The translations under genes and the position numbers were made by a program. The notes beneath the pieces were generated by a model that searched no databases, was not told the origin of the DNA, and was given only the letters and a program-made list of their open reading frames with translations. A DNA stretch of 64,000 nucleotides from Methanoculleus oceani. Its GTDB lineage: Archaea; Halobacteriota; Methanomicrobia; Methanomicrobiales; Methanoculleaceae. Shown piece after piece: positions 37,801 through 48,453 of the stretch (position 1 is its first letter; each line of letters starts with the position of its first letter). The stretch lies in NCBI RefSeq assembly GCF_023702065.1, contig NZ_QFDM01000001.1, forward strand, positions 1-64,000, given 5' to 3'.

Positions 37801-38012
37801 TAACCATCACCTGGAACCTCTGGCTATCCGTCCTCGTCCCCGGACTCAGCCTCCCGGTGATTGCAATAGCCATCAGGGAGTACTGTCTCCCCGACCCGAC
37901 ATGGTTCCCGGCCATCTGCGTTGCAGTGCTGGTTGGGGGGGCGTCTATCTATGGGGTCTGGGTAAATAGGGAGTTTAATAAGCAGTATCAAACAGTGACG
38001 AATCCAAATTAG
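34806..38012 (+). CDS. Membrane STAND-like NTPase with TPR/SLR-type repeats
   Basis: A 1068-residue protein of unrecognised specific family. A membrane helix (about 48-72) is followed by a P-loop domain with Walker A GKPDSGKTR (150-158) and Walker B FILFLDDLQ (204-212), then a helical region to about 479. Ten 47-residue repeats follow (480-949, pattern LAKYRYPVDAEEGIELFNQA...KIKPD..AWxxWG), a degenerate eleventh, and two C-terminal helices near 1003-1050. The architecture (NTPase switch, repeat sensor, membrane parts) resembles STAND signalling or defence proteins. The gene is visibly AT-richer than its neighbours, suggesting transfer. No strong ribosome-binding site precedes the ATG. Confidence 0.75.
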   Translation: MGWCQIITETFSLVPLCSVSGSLLTEVANTAGYGTTRFATNIISLSVSEVVIPIIIAVIAAVIGGGIYAAIRTVATRNKDFEQQFLRVKFTSKISPDDFGFGKDTFSFDKDKKSFYLERKYQNSDETLEDRISKRVTGVHLRGNDVLIMGKPDSGKTRMAYEVIKNLNGHYILLIPKTGIYDTSNLKLPFYPRSYLSPSRKPKFILFLDDLQKYCTSTSLDDLISKLQSRFPVTIIATVREGDEYIKAVGNELFCNSNRFSALLDSDACFHIPDVSDEEANTIACETGKPIPEGFEAIRTVGAILSGWDKLKESYTKKVMSSADITAQNAHKIMISNRALYDLGLSTTDFERVNIILSEIYGIQLNKSQITAAENHLQSNHVIAWDTTTGEWLAGGKILEFLVLDALKETKLLNHIDSVFKQFQGNHDFLALFECGMRLYDRDLLEVSYQAFSYAIQIPNLPTSFQGILYSLLGTTQGDLAKYWYPVDAEEGIKLFNQAFAKYEKAVQIEPDYHEAWNDWGSNLANLAKYRYPVDAEEGIELFNQAFAKYEKALKIKPDDPQTWHSWGTDLGDFAKYRYPVDAEEGIELFNQAFVKYERALKIKPDAYQIWYNWGIDLGYLAEYRYPVDAEDASDLFNQASAKCEEALKIKPDMHGAWVNWGTTLGKLAEYRYPADAEEGIELFNQASAKYEKAVKIKPDDHEAWYNWGTVLGYLAEYQYQTDAEEGIKLFNQAFAKYEEAVKIKPDKYDAWCNWGNVLGSLAEYRYLVDAREGIELFNQAFAKYEEAVKIKSDGHQAWCNWGNVLGSLAKYRYLVDAGEGIKLFSQAFAKYEEAVKIEPDFHDAWNSWGVTLGNFAEYRYPVDAREGIELFNQAFAKYEEAVKIKPDMYEAWCNWGTNLGSLAKYRYLVDAEEGIKLFDQAIAKYEEAVKIKPDYHQAWENWRNVLIGIAEVLLNHFTYQNPVDLEKVSEYAIQAAKKYMEAIEDKPSQPSVTTDRQVTITWNLWLSVLVPGLSLPVIAIAIREYCLPDPTWFPAICVAVLVGGASIYGVWVNREFNKQYQTVTNPN
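36243..37652 (+). repeat. Ten tandem 141-bp coding repeats
   Basis: Ten units of exactly 141 bases (47 codons) encode the TPR-like array of the STAND-like protein. Strings such as GCGAAGTACGAGGAAGCGGT recur almost unchanged, so the copies are homogenised at the DNA level, while codons around the WxxWG segment vary. An eleventh, degenerate unit continues to about 37790. Confidence 0.9.
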
Positions 38013-38307
38013 GGCTCATTCTTTAATTATGGTGGAAATTGACAAAATTTGAACTTCAATTTGCTGGTATATTTGCTAACGTTGATAGATCTATACTTGG
38101 GGTGAATCTCGACAAAGGGTTTCGGTTAGAGAAAATGATCAGAGAGAACTAGCCCCCGGGAGCGCGAAGCGAGACCCGCCCCTCCCCGGCCCTCGATGTC
38201 TCCACCCCCACACCCACACCGCGCTCCCGCCGAAAGAAAACCCCTCTCCACCCCGCGCGCCTTCAAATACCTTTATCACTCATCTCCCAAGAATCTTAAC
38301 AGAACCG

Positions 38308-39516
38308 ATGAAGATCATCAAAGATCCGGTGCACGGCTACGTCGAGGCGGATGCGCTCGCGCTCCGGCTGCTGGACTCGGAGGTCGTCCAGCGGCTCCGC
38401 CACGTCACCCAGCTCGGGTTTGCAAACCTCGTCTACCCCGGGGCAAACCATACACGCTTCGAGCACTCGCTCGGGACGATGCACCTCGCAGGCCTCATGT
38501 CGGGCGAGCTCGGGCTCGACGAGGACGAGACCGAACTCGTCACCACGGCCGCCCTCCTCCACGACATCGGCCACGGCCCATTCTCCCACGTCACCGAACC
38601 GGTGATGGAGGAGTTCACGGGGAGATGCCACCACCAGATCGATCATCTGGTCTGCGAGGGGACGATCGCCGGGATCCTCGAAGCGGAGGGGATCGATCCC
38701 GCCGAGGTCTGCGCCGTCGTCGCGGGGAAGCACCGCCTCGCGAGCATCATCCACGGCAGCCTGGACGTCGACCGGATGGACTACCTGATGCGGGACGCCC
38801 ACTACACCGGCGTGCCCTACGGGACGGTCGACGCCCACCGGCTGATCCGGTGCACGATCTTCGCCGAGTCCGGCATCGCGCTGCACGAAGGCGGGATCAA
38901 CGCCGCCGAGTCGCTCCTCATCGCCCGGACCCTGATGCGCCCGGCGGTCTACTTCCATCACGTGAGCCGGATCGCGACGAGCATGTTCGTCCATGCCCTC
39001 CGCGAGGAGGTGCAGAACGTCCCGGGTGCGGACGCCCGCGAACTGATGCGGATGGACGACGCCGCCTGCATGGAGCGGCTGAAGCACTCTTCCTGCGAAA
39101 TCACCCGCGACCTCGCCCGCCGGGTCTACGCCCGGGACCTCTACAAGCGGGCGCTCTACATCGGCGAAGACCGGGTGAACGCCGCCGCCCTCCAGCAGGA
39201 CATCGGGGCCGCCCGGGAACGGGACCTCGCCATCGCCATCGCACAGACCGCGGGGGTTCCGGAGGACTGCGTCCTCGTGGACATCCCCCGGCTCCCCGGC
39301 GCCCTCTCGATGGAGGTCCGGGTCAGGAACAGCCACGCGATGATGGATATCGAGGAGGTCTCCCCCCTCATCAACACCTTAAATGACACCCGGCGGCAAC
39401 AGTGGCGCCTCGGCATCTACACCACGAAAGAGCACCGGAACAGGGTGGAGCAGGCGGGAACAGAGGTGCTCCGGGTGAAGCGGGCGACAAAACAGGATAA
39501 ACTCATAATTGCATAA
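38308..39516 (+). CDS. HD-domain phosphohydrolase (SAMHD1/dGTPase-like)
   Basis: A 402-residue metal-dependent phosphohydrolase. The HD signature is intact: His53 in RFEHSLG, His85-Asp86 in LLHDIGHGPFSH, and a later Asp in SLDVDRMDYLMRD. The opening IKDPVHGYVE is typical of the SAMHD1/YdhJ-like family, whose members hydrolyse (d)NTPs. A TATA-like CTTTATCAC lies about 38 bases upstream. The preceding 38013-38307 is non-coding, with a GC-rich second half and nothing definable. Confidence 0.88.
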   Translation: MKIIKDPVHGYVEADALALRLLDSEVVQRLRHVTQLGFANLVYPGANHTRFEHSLGTMHLAGLMSGELGLDEDETELVTTAALLHDIGHGPFSHVTEPVMEEFTGRCHHQIDHLVCEGTIAGILEAEGIDPAEVCAVVAGKHRLASIIHGSLDVDRMDYLMRDAHYTGVPYGTVDAHRLIRCTIFAESGIALHEGGINAAESLLIARTLMRPAVYFHHVSRIATSMFVHALREEVQNVPGADARELMRMDDAACMERLKHSSCEITRDLARRVYARDLYKRALYIGEDRVNAAALQQDIGAARERDLAIAIAQTAGVPEDCVLVDIPRLPGALSMEVRVRNSHAMMDIEEVSPLINTLNDTRRQQWRLGIYTTKEHRNRVEQAGTEVLRVKRATKQDKLIIA

Positions 39517-39530
39517 CATCTGAGGAGCAC

Positions 39531-40085
39531 ATGAAGAAGGAATTCGTCGTCGGAGTCACCGGGGCAAGCGGGGTCGTCTACGCCCGCCGCCTGCTCGAGG
39601 TGCTCTGCGATCAGGCAACGGTGCATATCGTCATCTCCGATACCGCCCGGCAGATAGCCGGGATCGAGCGGGTGGACCTTACCGGGTTCGACGCCATATA
39701 CGCCGAGAACAGCAACCTCGCGGCCGATATCGCGAGCGGGTCGTTCTGCTACGACGGGATGGCGATCGTGCCCTGCAGCATGAAGACGCTTGCGGCGGTC
39801 AGCAACGGGTTCGCGGACAACCTGATCACCCGGGCGGCGGACGTCTGCCTCAAGGAGAGGCGGCCCCTCCTCCTCCTCCTCCGGGAGATGCCGCTCTCCC
39901 GGATTCACATAAAGAACATGCTTGCGGCCGACGAGGCCGGCGCGACCGTGATGGTCGCAAGCCCTCCTTTCTACCAGCACCCGGAGACCATCGACGACCT
40001 GGTCGATATGGTGGTGGCCCGGGTGCTCGACCACATGGGAGTCAAGCACCGTCTTGGATCCCGATGGAGCGGATACGATGCGTGA
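39531..40085 (+). CDS. ubiX: UbiX-type flavin prenyltransferase
   Basis: A 184-residue flavoprotein that prenylates FMN to the cofactor needed by UbiD decarboxylases. It opens FVVGVTGASGVVYARRLLE and contains IVPCSMKTLAAVSNG and LLREMPLSRIH, all family hallmarks. It overlaps the ubiD gene start by 8 bases, so cofactor and apo-enzyme are made together. Confidence 0.92.
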   Translation: MKKEFVVGVTGASGVVYARRLLEVLCDQATVHIVISDTARQIAGIERVDLTGFDAIYAENSNLAADIASGSFCYDGMAIVPCSMKTLAAVSNGFADNLITRAADVCLKERRPLLLLLREMPLSRIHIKNMLAADEAGATVMVASPPFYQHPETIDDLVDMVVARVLDHMGVKHRLGSRWSGYDA

Positions 40086-41319
40086 TTTCATAGCGATGAT
40101 GAGGGAGCGGGGCAGGGTCGAGGATATCGAGCGCCCCTGCTCGACCGTGTACGAGGCTCCACGCATGGGGAGCCGGACCGATAAGATCCTCTTCTTCCAC
40201 GACCTCGACGGCCACCGTGGAGTGATGAACCTTCTTTCCGACCGGGGAGCGCTTGCAGCGGCGCTCGGCGTGGAGGAGCGGGAGCTTGTCCCGCACCTCG
40301 CCGCCATGACCTACGGCGGCCGCGTGGTGGACGCGGGCCGTTGCGAAGGCGGCGTCAAGCCCGATCTCTCCCGCCTCCCGGTCATGAAGCACTTCCCCGG
40401 GGATGCCGGGCGGTACCTCACGTCCGGGATCGTTTTTGCGCGCTACGACGGCGTCGAGAACGCCTCCATCCACCGGATGATGGTCCTCGACGATCGAAGG
40501 GTCGTCGCCCGCCTGGTGGAGGGGAGGCACACCCACACCCTGCTCAAGGCAGCGCTCGCCCGGGGGGAGAGACTCCCGATCGCCGTCACCGTCGGGACCC
40601 ATCCGCTCGTGACGTTTGCCGCCTGCACCCGTGTCCCGGAAGGAAAGGAACTCGCCTACGCGGCGGAGCTGATGGGCGGAGAACTCCCCGTCAGAGAGTG
40701 TGCGAACGGCGTCCGGGTTCCCGACGCTGAGATCGTGCTCGAGGGATATATCGGGGCCGAAAAAGCGGCGGAAGGGCCGTTCGTCGATATCACCGGGACC
40801 TACGACCCCGTGCGGCAGCAGCACGTGATCGAGTTCACCCGGATGTACTGCAAGGAGGACCCCATCTTCCACGGCATCCTCCCTGCCGGCGACGAGCACA
40901 AACTCCTGATGGGAGCGCCCTACGAGCCGAAGATCTACCGCGCGGTCGGCGAGGTGACGACGGTGAGAGACGTCCTCCTCACAAAAGGGGGCGCCGGCTA
41001 CCTCCACGCGGTGGTCCAGATCAGGAAGAACACCGAAGGAGACGCGAAGAACGCCATCATGGCGGCGTTTGCCGCCCATACGTCCTTAAAGCACGTCGTG
41101 GTGGTGGACGAGGACATCGATATCCACGACCCCCACGACGTCGAGTACGCGATCGCCACAAGGGTCCGGGGCGATACCGACATCATGGTCGTCACCGGGG
41201 TGCGGGGCTCGTCGCTCGACCCGACGCGCCTCTCCGACGGGACGAACGTGAAGGTCGGGGTCGACGCCACGATGGTCATGGGGCGGGAAGACGAATTCAG
41301 GAGAGCGGAGTGGCCGTAG
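40078..41319 (+). CDS. UbiD-family decarboxylase, probable anhydromevalonate phosphate decarboxylase
   Basis: A 413-residue UbiD-family protein using prenylated FMN. The ATG at 40078 is chosen since GGAG lies nine bases upstream and it overlaps ubiX. The typical archaeal segment YCKEDPIFHGILPAGDEHK is present. Beside an aconitase X gene, it most likely decarboxylates trans-anhydromevalonate 5-phosphate to isopentenyl phosphate in the archaeal mevalonate pathway. A generic aromatic UbiD is the alternative, less likely in this context. Confidence 0.85.
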   Translation: MRDFIAMMRERGRVEDIERPCSTVYEAPRMGSRTDKILFFHDLDGHRGVMNLLSDRGALAAALGVEERELVPHLAAMTYGGRVVDAGRCEGGVKPDLSRLPVMKHFPGDAGRYLTSGIVFARYDGVENASIHRMMVLDDRRVVARLVEGRHTHTLLKAALARGERLPIAVTVGTHPLVTFAACTRVPEGKELAYAAELMGGELPVRECANGVRVPDAEIVLEGYIGAEKAAEGPFVDITGTYDPVRQQHVIEFTRMYCKEDPIFHGILPAGDEHKLLMGAPYEPKIYRAVGEVTTVRDVLLTKGGAGYLHAVVQIRKNTEGDAKNAIMAAFAAHTSLKHVVVVDEDIDIHDPHDVEYAIATRVRGDTDIMVVTGVRGSSLDPTRLSDGTNVKVGVDATMVMGREDEFRRAEWP

Positions 41320-42480
41320 ATGTATCTCGATAACGATGACGAAAGGGTGCTCGCCGGCGAGTTCGGCGAGACACGCCAGAAGATGATGGAGATCCTGGTC
41401 GCGCTCGGGGGAGTCTACGACGCCGAGAGGCTCGTCCCGATTGCGAGCGCCCAGGTGAGCGGTGCGTCCTATAAGACCATCGGGAGGTGGGGGCTTGCCT
41501 GGCTGCAGAGCCTCAACGCCCGGGTGGCGGTCCCGACGGTCTTAAACCCCATCGGGATGCCGCAGGAGGAGTGGCGGGAGTTCGGGATCCACGAGGAGTT
41601 CGCCCACCACCAGACGGAGGTCGTCGAGGCCTACCGGAGGCTCGGGATCCGGCTCGAGTGCACCTGCACGCCCTACTACCTCCGCATCACGGAGTACGGG
41701 GAGCACCTGGCCTGGTCGGAGTCCTCGGCGGTCGCCTACGCAAACTCGGTCCTCGGCGCCCGGACGAACAGGGAGGGCGGGCCGAGCGCCCTTGCGGCGG
41801 CGATCGTCGGGAAGACACCGTATTACGGCCTCCACATCGTCGCCAACCGGCGGCCGCAGGTCGTCGTCGAGGTCGAGAGCGGCACGGGTCCGCGGTCCGA
41901 CCACTGGGGCGCCATCGGCCACATCGCCGGGAAGAAGGTGGGGAACCGGATCCCGATCTTTTCCGGTATCCGGCCGGGTCGCGACCACCTCAAGGCCCTC
42001 GGCGCCGCGATGGCGGCGACCGGCGCCGTCGCCCTCTTCCACGTCGATAAGATCACCCCGGAGGCCCGGGTCTTTGAGTTCGATACCGGCGGCCTCGACC
42101 GGGTGACGGTGACACAGGACGAGGTCGAAGCCCTCTTTGCGGAGACCGAGGTCGAGGCGGTCGCGGTCGGGTGCCCGCACTGCTCCGCAGACGAACTCCG
42201 CGAACTCGCGGATCTCCTCAAGGGAAAGACGACGACGAAACCCTTCTACATCTTCGCCGCCCGGGGGGTCGCGCGGAGCAACCCCGACCTGGTGGGCGCC
42301 ATCGAGCACAGCGGCGCACGGGTGATCCCGGACACCTGCATGGTCGTCTCGCCCCGGATGGACGAGTTCAAGTCGATCATGGTGGACTCGGGGAAAGCCC
42401 TCGCCTACGTCCCGGGGATGTGCGGGGCGCTCGCCCGGATCGGGACGAGGAAGGAGTGCGTCGAGATCGCGACGTCGTGA
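41320..42480 (+). CDS. Aconitase X catalytic subunit, probable phosphomevalonate dehydratase large subunit
   Basis: A 386-residue AcnX-domain protein (formerly DUF521). Fe-S ligand candidates are in ECTCTPYY, VGCPHCSADE and PDTCMVVSP, and the core motif GKTPYYGLH is visible. In archaea the large and small AcnX subunits dehydrate mevalonate 5-phosphate to trans-anhydromevalonate 5-phosphate. The small subunit is not in this window. It starts immediately at the ubiD stop, placing two consecutive pathway steps plus cofactor synthesis in one operon. Confidence 0.88.
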   Translation: MYLDNDDERVLAGEFGETRQKMMEILVALGGVYDAERLVPIASAQVSGASYKTIGRWGLAWLQSLNARVAVPTVLNPIGMPQEEWREFGIHEEFAHHQTEVVEAYRRLGIRLECTCTPYYLRITEYGEHLAWSESSAVAYANSVLGARTNREGGPSALAAAIVGKTPYYGLHIVANRRPQVVVEVESGTGPRSDHWGAIGHIAGKKVGNRIPIFSGIRPGRDHLKALGAAMAATGAVALFHVDKITPEARVFEFDTGGLDRVTVTQDEVEALFAETEVEAVAVGCPHCSADELRELADLLKGKTTTKPFYIFAARGVARSNPDLVGAIEHSGARVIPDTCMVVSPRMDEFKSIMVDSGKALAYVPGMCGALARIGTRKECVEIATS

Positions 42481-42514
42481 AGGGGGGGCTGCGGCCCGCC
42501 ATCCCTGTCAAACT

Positions 42515-42615
42515 CTTTTATATGGTGCTTGAACTCCGTTCGGCCTGAAAGGCCGAACATCGCCCTCGAAAACGCTTCGCGTTTTCTCGAGCTCCGGACG
42601 TTCCGTCCGTCGCTC
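42515..42615 (+). ncRNA. Structured leader with three consecutive hairpins
   Basis: After a TATA-like CTTTTATATGG (42515-42525), three perfect or near-perfect hairpins follow: GTTCGGCC/GGCCGAAC (42538-42558), CTCGAAAACGC/GCGTTTTCTCGAG (42565-42591, two-base bulge) and CGGACG/CGTCCG (42595-42609). Together they occupy most of the predicted leader of the HEAT gene at 42680. A related sequence occurs at 44917-44951. It may be a leader RNA, an independent small RNA or a dispersed repeat. Confidence 0.45.
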
Positions 42616-42679
42616 TCCGCAACGTTCATTAGACGATACCCCATAGTTACGCCGCAATGACCTGTCAGGAAGGTCTTGA

Positions 42680-42949
42680 ATGAGAGAGAAGGATATCGAC
42701 ACCATGCGGCGGAAGCGGAACATCGACGGGCTGGTCGGGGCGCTTTCAGACCCGGCAGAGATCGTGCGGCAGACCGCGGCCGAAGCCCTCGGCACCGTCG
42801 GAGACGAACGGGCCCTCGAACCGCTGGAGCGGCTGAAGTTCTCGGACCCGGACGCGGGCGTCCGGCGGGCCGCATCGCTCGCGCACTCCCGGGTGGCGGG
42901 GAGGCTCGCGGAGAAGAAGGTCGTGGAGGGCTGGCTTCTCGATACGTAG
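42680..42949 (+). CDS. Small HEAT-repeat protein 1
   Basis: An 89-residue protein of two HEAT units (IDGLVGALSDPAEIVRQTAA and ALEPLERLKFSDPDAGVRRAA). The opening KDIDTMRRKRNIDGL is shared with the 92-residue protein at 43064, so the two are tandem paralogues. No catalytic residues. Likely a protein-interaction module; partner unknown. Confidence 0.75.
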   Translation: MREKDIDTMRRKRNIDGLVGALSDPAEIVRQTAAEALGTVGDERALEPLERLKFSDPDAGVRRAASLAHSRVAGRLAEKKVVEGWLLDT

Positions 42950-43063
42950 CCGGGCGGGGTCCTGAACGTCTCCTCCCCGCGGTACGGCGTCACCTCCGGT
43001 CCACCCGGCAAGGCATATATACCGCCGGGACGTCTACGCGAAAGACGATCAGAGGAGGTTGCT

Positions 43064-43342
43064 ATGGCGACACTGGACGATATCGATGCCATGCGTGACG
43101 ACCGGGACGTCGACGGGCTGATCCGGGCCCTCGCCGATGAGGACGAGTTCGTACGATCGCAGGCGGCCCTCTCCCTCGGGACGCTCGCTGACCCGAAGGC
43201 AACAGAACCGCTTGAGAGGATGCGAAACGAGGACCCGAGCGCCTCGGTCAGGGAGGCGGCCGCGACCGCGTACAGGTGGGTGGTCGGCCGGCTTCGGGAG
43301 GTCGAGGCGGCCCGGGAGCCCAAAACCCCGCCGACCCGGTAA
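43064..43342 (+). CDS. Small HEAT-repeat protein 2
   Basis: A 92-residue paralogue of the preceding protein, with DDIDAMRDDRDVDGLIRALAD and two HEAT units. It has its own promoter: GCATATATACC at about 43012-43022 and a strong GAGGAGG site eight bases before the ATG. Its end is 7 bases from the convergent transporter gene. Confidence 0.78.
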   Translation: MATLDDIDAMRDDRDVDGLIRALADEDEFVRSQAALSLGTLADPKATEPLERMRNEDPSASVREAAATAYRWVVGRLREVEAAREPKTPPTR

Positions 43343-43349
43343 CACCGGC

Positions 43350-44633
43350 TCACAGGACGACGAAGTTGAGCCAGAGGAACGCCGTCCCAATGGCCACCGT
43401 GACGAAGAGCACAAGCATTCCGACCTTCAGGAACTCCACAAACGATATGGAAAAGCCGTTTCGTGCGGCGATCCCGAGGACGACGACGTTTGCCGACGCC
43501 CCGATGACCGTGCCGTTCCCGCCGAGGCAGGCACCGAGCGAGAGCGCCCACCAGAGCGGGTAGATATCCATTGACCCGCTCATACCCTGGATCAGGGGGA
43601 TCAGGGTGGCGGTGAGGGGGATGTTATCGACGATTGCTGAAGCGATTGCGGCGAACCAGGCGATGATCAGTATGGCCTCGCCCTCCGAGTGGACGTTCTC
43701 GACCACGAACCCGGCGACGCTCGCGATGACCCCGGTCTCGACGAGGGCACCGACGACGACGAAGAGCCCGCCGAAGAAGAAGAGGGCCGGCCACTCGATC
43801 TTCTCAAAGATCTCCTCCGGGGACTGCCTGCTCCAGAAGAGGAGGATCGATGCGCCGATCAGGGCGACGAGGGCGGGCTCGAGGCCGAGCTGATCGTGGA
43901 CGAAGAACATCCCGATGACGAGTGCGATGACGACGACCGACTTCTTGAAGAGGGATCGGTCGCGGATCGCCTCCTGCTCCTTTAAGCCCGCAAACGTCCT
44001 CTCGATCCCTTCCTGCTCGCCGGGCGAGACGTGGAGCTCCTTTCTGTAGATGAGGACGAGCAGCCCCAGGACGACGACCATGTTGATGACCATCATCGGC
44101 GCCATGTTGACGATGAACTCGTTGAACGTCAGGCCGGCGGCCGAACCGATCATGATGTTCGGCGGGTCGCCGATGAGCGTCGCCGCCCCGCCGATGTTCG
44201 AGGCGAAGATCTCGGCGATGAGGAAGGGCATGGGGCTGGTCTTCATGACGCTTGCGACGTAGAGCAGCATCGGGGTGATGAGGAGGACCGTCGTGACGTT
44301 GTCCAGGAACGCGCTGGCGATGCCGGTCACGAGCGAGAAGAGGAGGAGCACCCGCATCGGGCTCCCTTTTGCCAGTTTCGCCGTCTTGATGGCGATGAAC
44401 TCGAAGAGGCCGCTGCCGCGGGCGGTGTTGACGATGATCATCATCCCCATCAGGAGGAAGATGGTGCCGAGGTCGATGTACTCCGGGATCTTCTCCCACG
44501 GGACGATGTGGAGGAAGACGACGACCGAGGCGCCGAGCATCGCCACCACCGCGCGGTGGATCCGTTCGTCGATGATGAGCGCGTAGGTGAAGAGGAAGAC
44601 CACGATGGCGATCAGTTCCGGGCCGACGATCAC
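43350..44633 (-). CDS. ArsB/NhaD-family ion transporter
   Basis: A 427-residue membrane protein with about eleven helices, of the ion transporter superfamily that includes ArsB (arsenite) and NhaD (sodium/proton). Signature segments FLDNVTTVLLITPM, NIGGAATLIGDPPNIM and SAIVDNIPLTATLIPL mark the two inverted repeats. The GTG at 44633 is chosen because the upstream in-frame extension is not membrane-like. Substrate cannot be decided; no arsenic genes are adjacent. Confidence 0.85.
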   Translation of the reverse strand: MIVGPELIAIVVFLFTYALIIDERIHRAVVAMLGASVVVFLHIVPWEKIPEYIDLGTIFLLMGMMIIVNTARGSGLFEFIAIKTAKLAKGSPMRVLLLFSLVTGIASAFLDNVTTVLLITPMLLYVASVMKTSPMPFLIAEIFASNIGGAATLIGDPPNIMIGSAAGLTFNEFIVNMAPMMVINMVVVLGLLVLIYRKELHVSPGEQEGIERTFAGLKEQEAIRDRSLFKKSVVVIALVIGMFFVHDQLGLEPALVALIGASILLFWSRQSPEEIFEKIEWPALFFFGGLFVVVGALVETGVIASVAGFVVENVHSEGEAILIIAWFAAIASAIVDNIPLTATLIPLIQGMSGSMDIYPLWWALSLGACLGGNGTVIGASANVVVLGIAARNGFSISFVEFLKVGMLVLFVTVAIGTAFLWLNFVVL

Positions 44634-44905
44634 GCCACCCCACCCCGGCGACGGTTGGGGCTCGATGCGGCAGAACACGTCATGAGAGACTGAAAGGTAG
44701 ACATAGAACTCCCCGAAAAGAATGAACCGTAGAATTCTGGTGTGCACGGCACGCCCATAATCATGCCGGTCCACACAGTCTGCCAGGCCGGTGATTCCCG
44801 ATGCTTCCGGCGCTGAAACGTCCGGGGGCGAGAGGGGCGGCGATGGAAAGACGCGCCGGGCGCTCAGGAGCGGGAGGAGGGACGGGGACCCTCCGGTTCA
44901 CCCCG

Positions 44906-44941
44906 CCGCGGGGGTTTATCCTTGGTGCTCAAGCTCCGGTT

Positions 44942-44955
<14 letters not shown>
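44906..44955 (+). repeat. Second, shorter copy of the 42.5-kb leader motif
   Basis: GGTTTATCCTTGGTGCT followed by CAAGCTCCGGTTC resembles TTTATATGGTGCTTGAACTCCGTTC at 42518-42542, including a hairpin (CGGTTC/GAACCG, 44936-44951). It overlaps the end of the P-type ATPase gene. The rest of 44634-44905 holds no supported gene. Confidence 0.35.
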
Positions 44956-47701
<2,746 letters not shown>

Positions 47702-47783
47702 CCATCTGTCCGCGAAAAAGCCGCAACGGCGGCCGGGGCGGTCGGACGGATCGCCGGACGCCCACCGTTCCCGGCCCCGATAC

Positions 47784-47838
47784 CATTATATCCGGCCGAA
47801 CCGATCAGGGCCGGGTCGGAAGTCCGGCCCGGGGAGGA
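47784..47838 (+). promoter_or_regulatory. Promoter and leader hairpin of the DJ-1 gene
   Basis: CCATTATATCC (47783-47793) is a TATA element. GGGCCGG (47808-47814) pairs with CCGGCCC (47824-47830), and the hairpin touches the GGGGAGGA ribosome-binding site, so it could modulate translation. Confidence 0.4.
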
Positions 47839-47844
47839 ATGACG

Positions 47845-48396
47845 ATGAGCAGAATAGCAGTCCTGATTACGGATATGTTCGAGGATGTCGAGTACACCAG
47901 GCCCGCGGAGGCGTTCAGGGAGGCCGGCCACGACCTCGTCCACGTCGGCCTCTCCGCGGGGGAGACCGTGCATGGGAAGAAGGAGCAGACGCCGGTCAAG
48001 ATCGACCGGGCCGCATCGGACGTATCGGCGGACGACTTCGACGCGCTCTTCATACCGGGCGGTTACTCGCCCGACAAGCTCCGGGCCCACGATGCACCCG
48101 TCGAGTTCGTGCGTCGCTTCGTCGAGAGCGGCAAACCGGTCCTCGCCATATGCCACGCGCCCCAGCTCCTGATCACCGCGCAGGTGCTCCGCGGCCGGAA
48201 GGTGACCGGCTGGAAGTCCGTCGCCCAGGACATCAGGAACGCCGGTGCGGAGTACATCGACCGGGAGGTGGTGATCGACGGCAACCTGGTCTCGAGCCGG
48301 CAACCGGACGACATCCCCGCGTTTATCGAGGCGTCGCTTGCGAAACTCAAGGAGACCGGCGGCAGGAAGGTGGAGGCTGCGGCTGCAGAGCGGTGA
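47845..48396 (+). CDS. DJ-1/PfpI-family protein
   Basis: A 183-residue class I glutamine amidotransferase-like protein. The nucleophile elbow is AICHAPQLL with Cys at about residue 104, and a Glu/Asp site is visible near DMFEDVEYTRPAE; FIPGGYSPDKLR is typical of PfpI. Family members act as intracellular proteases, chaperones or deglycases. ATG 47845 gives better spacing from GGAGGA than ATG 47839. It is divergent from the P-type ATPase. Confidence 0.85.
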   Translation: MSRIAVLITDMFEDVEYTRPAEAFREAGHDLVHVGLSAGETVHGKKEQTPVKIDRAASDVSADDFDALFIPGGYSPDKLRAHDAPVEFVRRFVESGKPVLAICHAPQLLITAQVLRGRKVTGWKSVAQDIRNAGAEYIDREVVIDGNLVSSRQPDDIPAFIEASLAKLKETGGRKVEAAAAER

Positions 48397-48407
48397 GACG
48401 GGAGCGG

Positions 48408-48436
48408 GGCCGCATAAACTCTTTATGGATGCGGCC
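48408..48436. promoter_or_regulatory. Inverted repeat flanking a TATA-like box
   Basis: GGCCGCAT (48408-48415) and ATGCGGCC (48429-48436) enclose AAACTCTTTATGG, a TATA-like sequence about 25 bases before the ATG at 48454. It could be an operator for the HEAT gene or the 3' stem of the DJ-1 transcript. Confidence 0.4.
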
Positions 48437-48453
48437 CGCACCCAATCTTTGAG

